Position numbers and translations under genes: made by a program
NCBI GenBank assembly: GCA_024362935.1
Contig: JANCRA010000003.1
Span: 9,662,001-9,726,000 of the forward strand
Direction of reading: 5' to 3'
DNA length: 64,000 bases
Source: Setophaga petechia
Lineage: Eukaryota > Chordata > Aves > Passeriformes > Parulidae
Shown: piece by piece, positions 52,621 to 64,000 of the stretch
How the letters are laid out: every line of letters starts with the position of its first letter
How positions within the stretch are numbered: the first letter of the stretch is position 1
The notes under the pieces: model-generated
What the model was told of the DNA's origin: nothing
Databases searched by the model: none
The model's input: only the letters and a program-made list of their open reading frames with translations

Positions 52621-52739
52621 TCACTCTAAGTGTAGGTGCAAAAATACTGATAGCATAGGTAATGTAGAGTGTACAAAGACACCCAGCTAAGTTTCCTGTT
52701 AAGCATATCCATCCTTTTGAAATAATTGATAGAGTTCTA

Positions 52740-53175
52740 AATAGGAATCTGATCTACGCTCTTTGATTGTGCCTTGCAAGGCACAACCTATTTGACCTCC
52801 CCAGTCTCAGCCAAAATTTCCAGCAGTTCTGAATGCTTTGCAGAATCAATCTACATGTGTGATAATCCCAGTGGGAATCTTCACAGTTGGTCTTCTGGAG
52901 AAAACAAATCCCCAGTTCTGCCCAGCTGTATCCAGAGCCCTGGATCACGAGCAGGGCCACAGCCTCGGGGTCTGGCTGGGGCCCTTGGCTGGGGGGTCCT
53001 CTGGTGCATCAGGGTTCCTGCCCATCCACACCTGCACAGGGAGGAGATGTCCAGTGCCAGGCACTGTCAAAGCATGTTCCAGCATCCTACCCTGGACTTC
53101 CTGGTTCTCCTTCTGATTTCTATCTCTTATTCCCCGGGAGATACCCATTATTGGAATTATATATGATAGTGTGAC
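52740..53175. other. GC-rich unclassified block beside CR1
   Basis: This stretch is clearly richer in GC than its surroundings, with overlapping open frames of 92-130 residues on the + strand and 68-80 on the - strand. None matches a family I recognise. It abuts the 5' end of the reverse-strand CR1, so it may be part of another old repeat. A coding role is unlikely. Confidence 0.3.
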
Positions 53176-53610
53176 ACATAAAACCAAACGTATCCCCAGG
53201 GTAATTTTGCTGACACTACTAGATTAGCATGTGTGATAAATTTGGCCATTCCCATGATACAAAAACTCTTCTTTTTATCCCTAAATAAACATTAATTAAA
53301 AATTCTACATACATAAGTTACATGAGAGGGAAAAAAATACCCGACTGCTTTGGCATTATTATAAGGAATACCACTTACTACAATGAAAGCTAGGAAATTA
53401 AGTAATTCAAGCTAGTCTGGAAAATTGAAGCATCAATGCCAGCTAACAGGAGCTGAGAATTAACTACCTGACTGTAATTTGTTAGTCATATTATTCCCTC
53501 ATGATTTTCTTTATACGTAGGAAAACAGTGTTACTTGAAATGTGTGATTTTTAAAAAAATACAGATGCTATAGGAGCCTTAAAACTTGTAAATCAAAACC
53601 AGAAGAGATC

Positions 53611-54260
<650 letters not shown>

Positions 54261-57200
54261 CTTTCTCTTTTTTTGTCTCCTCTGCCATAGCTGATGGGAG
54301 TCTCTAACATCAGACCAGTTTTCTTGTCATAATTTTCCAAATAAAAATTATTATTAGAGGGTGGTCCATTATTTCCTATGTTTTAAAATGTATTTTAAAT
54401 TGCTTTTATGATATTGTACAATGCCCCAAGCGCTTCAGTGGGGGAACACTTTATAAATAAAATTATTATTATTATGCTTAGTGCACATGTCAGCAAGTGT
54501 TCATAAGAAATAAGTGACTGGTACCCTTGCCCTCCAGAGACTGAGAGCCTTATTTCTTTAACTTGACTTTCACCGGCCTGAAGTCTGGGTAAGAATTAGA
54601 GTCACTTCTAATCTTGTTCTTCCTATTGGCACAAGAAAATGAGCTGTCATTGAGTAGCATTGGCAATGAAGAACCATTTTTATAATTCCTTCTACATCAC
54701 ATGCTATAACCACATTACCCCTTTTAATTTGAGGATGTAAAGTTGTCAAATGGGGAAAAAAAGAGCTCTTTAAAAATTCAATGGGACCTTCTGGAAGATT
54801 CATGTGTGTTGTGTGCATGGAAGAGTGGGAGGATTGGCAGAAAGACAAAAATAATTTTAGATTGTGTTAAAATTAAAGCTTAATAAGAAGTTTGGTGCAG
54901 TATATGGAGAAGGTAGTGGTCCTAAGTTTTGATTTTAAAATCTACAATTCTTTAATAGATATTTTTTTCCCTTTAGATGAACTTTAAAGAAAAATGATAA
55001 TGTAAGCACTGCTAGTTACTCTAGGTTGGGATTTAAGATTACAGCATTTAGTAAGATTATATATTTGATGAACAAGGCGAGGTGGTGTGTGTCAGCCTTT
55101 GAAGGGGTTACCTCGCTTAGGAAGTGAGTATTAACAGCATCTCAGCCCTACCAAGATTAATGTCAGTGGAATCAAAACTGGCATTAGCAGAGCACTGTTG
55201 TCAGGAAGCTCGCAACAGTTCAATAACTTTAACTCACTGGGTAGATTTCAGTGTGTGTGTCAAAGACTAGTACTGCTTAAAAAGGCATGTGGCAAGTAGG
55301 CAGTTTTAATATAAAGATCATAAAAGATTTGAATACCAAATGTACAAGTGTTGAGTATTACTTGTGGGTACTTGGAAAAAACTCAACTTTTATTCCTTTT
55401 ATTTCTGCCTCCCCCCTTTTTTGGTTTTTGTTTTTTGCCATAGATTTCCATCTATGAAGAATAAGTGCAGAGTTCTAATCCAACCTGTGTATCTACTTTT
55501 TTTCCTGCATATATAGCTGTCAATGAACCTAAGGAGGAAATGGATTTTATTAGCTATTGATAATAAGAAGAATGCGTAAGAGAGTGATGAAACTGCTTTG
55601 ATGGCTTTGTTAAACATAATGCTGTATATCTTGGGTTTGATTTTCACTTAGTTTTATGTTTCTTTACATTTTATATCACTCACAATATTAAGCAGTTTAA
55701 GCACCATACAAATCTAACTGTAAATGACCCTTTGTTAACTATAAAAATTATTTATAGTTATGCACAGATCTAGGAAGCCAGAGGAACACTGATGAAAACA
55801 GTGATCAGTATATATAAATGAACCTTTAAGGGCACTAAAAGAATTGCATATAAGGCCTGTCCTCTTTTCTAACTCCTTCCCCAAAGGGAGAAACAGCACA
55901 AGTCTGCACTTCCAGTTAATATGTGTCCAAAGGCTGCTGCCACCCTTCCAGCTCTGGTTTTAGTAGTGATGCACACCAGAAAATGCTCTGGTTTTTGCTT
56001 TCTCTGTCAGAGCTTCTGTGCTGAAAGCGTCAGGCTGTGCTCTGTGCAAAGGCTTGGTTTCGTTCAGGTTCACACACGGGTGTGCACTGTGCCGTTCTTG
56101 ATATGAATTGGGAGCTGCAATTTGGCACAAACACTGCTGCTTCTTGGGAGGAACTCAGGATTAATCTCTATGGAAATGCAGTTTAATTTCAGGTCAAATA
56201 CAGATAATATGTTGTGCCATATGAAATTGTAGAAGTGATAAATTTAGGGAAGTTGTCTTTATCTTCAAGTAGAAAGAAAAAGACAGATTATTTTGGAGAA
56301 GAGGGTTAAGTTGTCACTAAAGTATGAAATCTTAGAAAATTAAAAGGAAATGGTAAAACAGTATATAGTAAGCTTGGTTGCCTCTTCAGGCCTTTTTATA
56401 AATAAAGGATTTTGGCTGCAAATCATTTGAAGTAATGTTTTAGCACAAGACTTAAACCACACACTATTATTATCCATTCCCATGATTTTATCTCAATGTC
56501 TCTAAAGATATTTTTACTGTCTTGCTGTTGTGGTAACATAGTCCTTTTCACAACTTTGTCCTTTATAAGTCACTAGGATTTGAAAACTTAAATTTGACTT
56601 CTGGTCCTCCCTGATTCTTTAATAACTGCTTCTGCTCTGCAGTTTGCTGCTGAAAAATCCAGAACTACTGGGAAGGAAAGATAAATAAATATAAAAAAAT
56701 TATTTGCTTTAAATGTGTGAAGTGTTCAAATAATTTTAAACAGTTTAATTTAAATTTTAAACTGCAAATCTTCAACCTCTAATCACTTCTAAACTGAAGT
56801 GGTTTTAACCAAATGTGAAGTGCTGCAGAGTTTGAAATGATTATGCCAGGAGTAGATGGCTGTAAACTTTGGAGAGGGATGAAAACTATCTTTTAATTTT
56901 TTTTTTCTAAACATGCACTTGTGCTGCATTGAACCATTCCTGCCGTAGAAGGCGAGGGGCTGAGAGGGCGGCTCTGTCAATTTGCAAGACCAATGTATGG
57001 AAAGCACCAGAGCATTTGGAATTTTCTGAGCTAAAGTGTCTCAACACTAGGCTGAGGCACGCTTGGAAAACCCTTGCCAACCCAAGAGCCCCAGCAGTGC
57101 CAGGCGTGTGCCAGGCTGTGGGTGCACAGCAGGGAGGGTGCAGGGGCTCTGCAGTCCCCGGTCCCCAGCTTAGGGACAGGCAGAGCTCTGTGGGGAGGAA

Positions 57201-57559
57201 GGTATGTGTGCAGCAGGGGGATGGTTAACACTTCCAAATTCACAGCTATGTTTTTAGGACTCTTTCCAGCATTAGTTTCTCTTCAACATTTTTATTTTAG
57301 GGCTTTCAGTCTTTGCATTATGTGTTTTTCCTGTTTGAGGGAGAGAGTAAGAAACTTAAACTAGAATTCAGAAGCTGGTCCAGGACTCAGCTCCAGCTGG
57401 AAAAACACATGTGCTGGCATTCAGCTCCTGTAAGCTCCTTTCTGACTATTTTGAATGCTGGCATTGTTACAATAGGCAGGGGAACAGCCATGATAGCCCA
57501 GGGTGACAAATTGCTCAGCCTTGTGCATATATGTTTTTGCCTGGCTGGTTTTTATTAGC

Positions 57560-57900
57560 ATGTAAGCATCATCTGTGGACTGCACATTCTTTCCCTTTCA
57601 TTTTCATGACCCCGTCCAGCTCAGACGACTGACAGATTCACTATGTGATTTCCAGCTTTTGATGATGAACTTTTTGACAGCGGTCCTTATCTTTTATTTA
57701 ATATTGTTATGATGATTATAACAAAGAGCTGTGTGTTGGGCAGTGTGGAAATCAGACTGGGTGCTGCCTCCTTAACTCCACTGATAACTTTGTGTTGATT
57801 TAGCAACAGAACAGAATTCAACTTTATAGATTAAATGAGGAAAAAGGGTGACAACTGCTGAATCTGATTATTTGGGTTATTATAAGAGGTAATTATTTTA
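57560..57900. promoter_or_regulatory. Putative conserved non-coding block
   Basis: Unique sequence with ATTATAACAAAGAGC (an SRY/SOX/TCF-like ACAAAG core near 57719) and TTTGATGATGAACTTTTTGA (near 57657). It has an enhancer-like look but no alignment support. Confidence 0.25.
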
Positions 57901-60900
57901 TCTCAATGGGTAGGTATTTTATGCCCTGCTCCTTCAAGGACTTTCCTACTTATTTAACTTTTCTCAGGCAAGTAATCCCATTGATTTAAGTGGGACTATG
58001 CATATGTGTGTGAGGGCCAGGGCCTTATTATGCAGAGAGGATGTAAATAAACATCAACTTTTTCCCCTTTGGTTAAAAGGAGACTCTTGTAAATGAATGA
58101 AACCAAATGAACAAACAGAAAACAGATGAAAGGGAAAACATCCCTTCTTCCTGAAAGAAAAATGTTACATGCATCACTTCAGATTTGGCAGGCTCTTGTC
58201 TCTTACAGTCTCTGTTTTGTTTGCTTAGAGATGGCTGAATTACTATTTTTGATACCACTTAGGACCATGTGCTAGCAAAAGGTTTTTGTCAAAGCCTCCC
58301 AGTGGGTCTGGACAAGATCTCTCAAACATACTGCATGCTCTCACCAGGGATGATGGGGAGCAGGGGCAAGGGGTAATTTTTGCTCTGAAGCCCCTCTTTT
58401 GCATAGGAATTTGCATGAAAGATATAAACATGCTTTGTGTGTGCAAATCAGGAATAGCTACTTGTTGGACATTTGCCAAGGAGAAAGGCTTTGACTTCAA
58501 GCTTGCTTTTACTGCTGGTTCAAGAGCTTAAACCTGTCATCCTCAAAATATTTATTAAATTATCCATGTTTATTGCTGTAGGTGATTTTTACTAAGTTTT
58601 GCTCTCCTTGCTGAAGGTAGAGGCTTGTAGAGGGACAGTAGATGCAGAAGACTGATTTCTTTTCCACTCCAGGATCCACTTGGTAGGAAACTCATTCTTG
58701 AATTTACTGGATGTCCTTTCCCTGTGTCAGTTAGACGTTGCTTTGCTGCTGAGATTTGAAGCAGCTGCTAAGGGAATCTTTGCTGCTGAGGTTTGGGGAC
58801 AAAATGGAGATGATATCCTCCAACACCCTCCAAGACGTCTCCTTCCTTCTCTGCCTTGCTGGGAAGGAAGTGAGTTTGGCATTAGGAAATGCTTCTGGGA
58901 GTTTTATGTCAGTAGAAAATATTCCTTTGCTTTGAGAATCCAGTACTGGCAATCAATGGAGGCATGCTATCCCCTTTTCAATGCTGAAACTCAGTGAAGG
59001 GATTGAGTCAGGACAGAATCCTGTATCCCTGTTTAGCAGATGTTCCTCTTTCATGCACTGAGATTTTCCAATCAGTACATGTCATGGTTGGACTCAAGCA
59101 TTACAAGATAAAATCAGTCCTTTCAGTGGGTGGAAAAGCAGTCATGAATGTGTGAAAACTGTCTGGGAACATCCACGCTCTTCATTAAGGTCTTTCTGTA
59201 TACTGAGGCTTATGGAAAAATCTCCTGCCATCTTCTCTCAACTTTGGATCAGGTTTATTGATTGATTTCTGAGATCAGCAGAGGTCCTGTACAGGCTGTG
59301 TTCTTGGCTAAATGCTGGAGGCTCACCTATACAAGGTGTATAGTACAAGGTGTGAGCTGAGGCACCATAAATCAAGAAACTGGGATTTTATTTTTCTGGC
59401 TAAAGCAGACTCTCATATCCCATAGACGACTGCTGAGGAAGACGTTGAGCAGACTGTGCTCCTCTGTGAATCTGGTCAAAGCTTTTGTGCTGAAACATTT
59501 ATTCTGTTAAAAACACACTTGTTTGCTGGCACCTAGTCATTTCAAAAGAACAGGCCTGCTCTAACATGTCTTCCAAATAATTTCAAAACTGGACAGGGAA
59601 GCAGATTTCCATCAAAACCAGCTTGGCTCCTCATTGCTCCCTCTCTACTGTCCACCCTTTGGGCTGTCTGTGCAGGGGTGGCCTTGGATTTCATCCCTGC
59701 TGGTAGTGAGACCCTCATGCGGTCCCACAGTACCCTACAGCTGCCAGTGCCAGGCTCACCTCTGAAGCAGAAGGTTTTGGGGCTTCCAGACACCCTGGCC
59801 TGTTTGTGGGGCCACAGCTGACCAGGAGGTTTCCTTACACTCAGCACTTATAGCCAAAGTATTGAAATAATTTACAGTGGTTTGTATTTTCATTTCCATA
59901 CCCAGCTTTGAAACCTCCACTATTCACTCTGATGTGTGGGGTTTTTTGGTTTTTTTTTGGTTCTTTCAAAACTGCAAAGTTATACTTAGAAAGATTGCTG
60001 TGGAAGCTAGCTCTGGTCATGGTATGCACCTGGTTAACATGGCCTAAGAAATGAAGTGAGAAAAATGTGTGAGAATGTGGACTGGTAAATCAAGAGGGGA
60101 ATTTTCTGGTGTCAGAAAACAGGTAAGTAGTGCCTCACTCTGCAAACACTTACTGCGAAGTGCTTATTTTAGGGGCAATATAAACACCTAAGTGAGACTG
60201 TGGCCTGGGAATAGTTGTGGGACTTTGGACCATCTCTTTGTATAAGTCAATATTGCTCCCTCTGGGTAAACAGAGTAATGAATTTCATTTGTGGTGAATC
60301 TGGCTCTGTTTTGTGAGAGGCTTTTGCAGAGCCTGCCTTTCAGTGAGTTTTCATCCCTTCTCTAGTGGCTGCACTGGCAGTGCATTGTCTCCTCCAGGCT
60401 TCTGCTTGGCCATAACATCTGACATGCCCTGTCTCTGGGCTCACTGGGGCTGAGGAAGCTGGTGTTGGATGGGCACTGTGGGCAGGAACAGCTCTCAGGA
60501 GCGTGGTGAAGGCACTTTCCCTTTCTGTGCTTTTCCGACAGGGAGATTGAGTTTAATTTGCTGGCTAATCTCTGGTGGTGAAATTCATTTCTGGTCTGTC
60601 TGTTTAGATTGCTGTGACACTCACCCGTGCAGGCATGTGTGGCACCCTTTGGCTGCCAGGGCTCTGGGTGGCTTGGAGCAGCTCTGGCTGCTGAGAACTG
60701 CTCCACTCCACTGTGGCACTGGTGTGATGTGAAGGGACTGGTCTGTTCAGACATACCTGCTGCCCATGCAGAGCTCTAGGAAACTCACCACAGTGTCTGG
60801 AAACCTGAGATTGCCTGGGTTTTGTCCTTCCCTTCATAGATTTTAACACATGAATTGATGTGATTGTCCCAGCTCCTCTCCTTTGTTTGTTTTATTTTTC

Positions 60901-61129
60901 ATCGTAGGTTTTCTCACATCAGGGACAAGGATCCAGACAGAAGAATAGGAGGGAAAAGGTGAACACTTTCTAGTCCTGCTCACATAGGACAGCATGTCAA
61001 ACCTTCTATATCTTCTTCAGTATCTTGGCTTTGGTTTTATTAACTTTTAGTCACTTTCCTTGTTAACCTGACTGTTCATTTCTCAATATGCTCCTTTAAC
61101 TACTTACATACCTCACAAAAAATAGTGCA

Positions 61130-61450
61130 GAGAAAGCAAACTAATTTATTAGACAAACAGAAGCACATGGCATTCCATATTGGGCAGATTTGTGATGAGC
61201 AATTAATTATTTCTATTTTCTCCCTCCCCAGTTTAAATACAGTTTAAGTTGTTGATGTTAATATTATCAAACCAACATTTTTATATCATTTGCCAGGCTT
61301 GACAGCATTAAGTGGATTTCTTTGAATGATAATAGACATAATTAATTTTGTGTATAAGTTGCTTCAGTGCCTTTGAAGTTAAGTAAAAAATGAGATGTTA
61401 AGACTGAATTAGTGATATTTAATTGGAACCGATTATAAAAAATAAACGAG
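61130..61450. promoter_or_regulatory. Putative conserved AT-rich non-coding block
   Basis: It contains GAGCAATTAATTATTTC near 61197 and ACATAATTAATTTTGTG near 61336, two homeodomain-type TAATTA/ATTAAT clusters about 140 bp apart, plus TATTGGGCAGATTTGTGATG near 61179. The composition resembles conserved enhancers of developmental genes. Not tested by alignment. Confidence 0.25.
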
Positions 61451-64000
61451 ATACAAGGTAGTTATATGAAATAAAAAAGAGAAAGTATGTGTATAACTGC
61501 AGAAATTAACAATTTGTGGTTGAATGTTTTGTTTAATAGGATGGCAGCAGTGATTGTGAGCACAATGGAGAGAAGGAAGAGTGACACAGAAAGGGCAGGG
61601 CTGAGCTATTTGAACATGATTGACAAGAATAGTTACGTGGAATTTCTTTATAGGTCATGCAAACAGACCAAATGAAACCATTGCTCTTGGAGATCATGCA
61701 AGTGTTTAATTTTCCTTATTTCATCTTTTGTAGTCCTGTAATAAATGATGGCAATATGCAATGTTAGTACTTTGCAAAGTATGTTAGGCTCAGCCATGTG
61801 CCTCTGCACCTGGCTTAGTAGATATTAGGAAGATAGAAGAAAGGTATTACTATGTTTAATGGCTTTTTACCCACAGCAATGCTTATTAGGAACCCATTCT
61901 GAAAAATGACATGCCAGAGACCTGGCATCCTCCGGTGCATCAACTGGACAGCCTGGAAAATCTAGTCTGTGATACCACTATTGTAAATTAGATATCACTC
62001 TCAGATGTAATCAACTGATTATAATCTCAGTCCTGTGTAGAGTAAAATTTGGCTGTTTATTAAAATGACTCGGTTTCTGGCCCATCTTTTGTCTCAGAAA
62101 TAGCCCAAATTAAGAGTTTGGCTGTTAGAATAAAGTTCTATTTTCTCATAAATCCACAGGCTAAAACAGCTGCATCAGGCATGTGTATGGAATGAGAGAA
62201 TAAAGTATGAAGCTGACTTTCCTGAAGTGGAATAGACCAGTGCAGTGAAAACAGTAATTCCTCCCAGTAACAGGAGTTTAGGCAAGGTAAGAAATTTTTG
62301 AGAGATATATTCCTGTTCACCATTGTGGTGAAGTGGATGTTCTAGTTTTTATTGGATGCCATCTAGGTGAAGTCAGCTGTGTAAGTGAAAAGATTACAGT
62401 GATGCCTACAAAAGGGTGAAAATGAAAGCATTTATTCCATCTGAAATTGTCAGGAAATAGTGTGGATTATAACACTGAGATTCCCTTTTCCCCCTCCTAC
62501 ATCTTTGTTGTCAGTGAAGACACACACCAGGTTCATTCTTGGTCAAGTATGTGCCCACAGACCTCTCCAATCTGGGCGGAAAAGAGATGAGGTACTGTTG
62601 AGGAGTAAACAGAAGATGCCTGTGGTCACCTTTAAATTACTGTTATGGTGAAAGGTGCAAATAGCTGCCATCAAGTGAGCCTTTGATCCAAAGATAATAA
62701 TAGATCTCATTAAAATCAGTGGGTTTGCCAGCTCTGTAGAAAACAACAACTGAGCCTCTTTAGACAGAAGAGACAATGGAGGGATTTCAGACAGCACATG
62801 TCAGGTCAGACCTGAGCATGTAGGCAGGGGGATTTCCTTGGTAGCACACAAGGGATGGGATATTGGGTTTGCAGATGCTGAGCAAAGCCGTGCAAAGCCC
62901 ATTGGAGCAGCAGTGAGCAGGGCTGGGGAGGCAGGAGCAGTACCAGGGGTCTGGAGTGCAAAGAAAAGTTGTGCTGGATGATAGGTTCTGGGTACAGAAT
63001 GTGGGTACAGAAAATGCCTCCATGGCCAGGGAAAGACCCCTCTGGCTTGGCAACAAACAAACAAACTAATAAACCAACAGAAACCTCATAGCCTAGAGAA
63101 TACTATTGAACTGTGTCACTCATTACTGAGCTGGGGCAGTTCTGAAGGAACTGGGTCCTGTCTAACTCCTAAGTCCAAAAGAGCAACAGTGATGCACTTG
63201 AAAACCCATGAAGCCTAGGACAGACTCCTTTTGCCTTTTGTGAGCTCTGGATCAGGTCAGGGCTGCCAAGAGTTTGATACTGCTAAGATGATTATCTCAA
63301 GGGGATGTTTCTGAAGGAACTATACAGTGGGGGAGACAATACTTGCTTTGCCTGGTTTTGACAGCATGTCACATTCGATGGATGCTCTCTTCACTTTCCA
63401 GCTTTTGACAGGCCATAAAGGCTAATTAAACAAAACTACTGAATTCACATGCTTCCCTCAAAGGAGCACACATTTATCTTGCAAACAGTTAATACCTACT
63501 ATCATGGGTATGTAAGTAGTCAATATGATATAACACATTGCAGAGCCTGCTGAAGGCAGATATTGCCAATTAACACATGGTATTACCAATCAACGCTCAT
63601 GCCATTTATAGAACACTCTGCCTTGCTGCTACTGGAGATTCAAGACCCACAACAGTTTGAATGCATTTTTGAAGTAGGATTTTGTGTCAGGGAGGGAGTA
63701 AAACTCTGCATTGCTAAAGAAATGGAAGAGCAACGAAGGACTGAACCCCTTGAGGGGCGAGGAGCAGCACCATACAAACACACAAAAAAAGACAAGGTCT
63801 CTGCCTGGAGGGGCTTACAGTCTCAGGCCAACAAAATTCTGTGTATGAGACATCAGAGGATGGCAGTGGGAGGGAGGAGGGAGGGGGAAAAGGTGGTGTG
63901 ATAAGCACAGGTGTGTACCCTGAAGAACAGCTTTTTGCATGTGCTTTGTCAGCGGATTGCAGAGGTAGAGGAGGTTTCCATCTCATGGGCAGCATGGACA

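Larger units (their letters stand above)
54265..64000. other. Intergenic DNA to the window end, no gene found
   Basis: AT-rich unique sequence with short, unrecognised frames. It contains small inverted repeats (TAACTATAAA arms at 55736-55760; CAGTTTAA arms at 56741-56764) and two enhancer-like blocks, about 57.56-57.90 and 61.13-61.45 kb. Short GC-rich stretches occur near 57.1 and 60.6 kb. No CR1 copy was recognised in this part. Confidence 0.65.

Overview
This is vertebrate nuclear DNA, most probably from a bird. It carries one recognisable protein-coding exon: the large terminal exon of BCL11B (CTIP2), a C2H2 zinc-finger transcription factor. The bird call rests on two degraded CR1 LINE copies, one of which ends in the typical avian CR1 3' terminus near 8.9 kb, on the absence of recognisable mammalian Alu or L1 sequence, and on a BCL11B linker lacking the Gly/Ala expansions I recall from mammals. 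Species cannot be named from this window.

Layout, with the + strand as the sense strand. Bases 1-12938 are the end of the last BCL11B intron: AT-rich, with one CR1 tail (about 8.64-8.91 kb) and blocks that look like conserved non-coding DNA (about 2.1-2.7 kb and 10.4-10.7 kb). The coding part of the terminal exon runs 12939-14951 and encodes six C2H2 fingers in a 1-2-3 arrangement (one single, one pair, one triplet), an acidic run and two SUMO-consensus sites. An apparent 3' UTR of about 5.5 kb follows. It holds a 400-bp TTTC/TTCC tract, and polyadenylation signals near 16.9, 18.09 and 20.44 kb; the last looks like the main one.

From about 20.47 kb to the end I find no protein-coding gene. 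This agrees with the large gene desert known 3' of BCL11B in mammals, which holds its distal enhancers. Notable items there are two isolated CpG-dense patches (about 32.44-32.60 and 41.10-41.26 kb), a reverse-strand truncated CR1 (about 51.36-52.62 kb) with a 28-bp tandem duplication beside its 3' end, and a 650-bp compound pyrimidine satellite (53.61-54.26 kb) ending in 42 perfect CTCCT units. Several further blocks have enhancer-like composition.

The most important observation concerns the gene itself. The C run at 14614-14618 has one base too many for the conserved frame. Read literally, the protein stops at 14660-14662 and loses fingers 4-6, yet those fingers continue intact in the next frame to a normal stop at 14949-14951. 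An assembly or sequencing error is the likeliest cause. I found no novel enzymatic or defence system; the unusual content is regulatory DNA and repeats.
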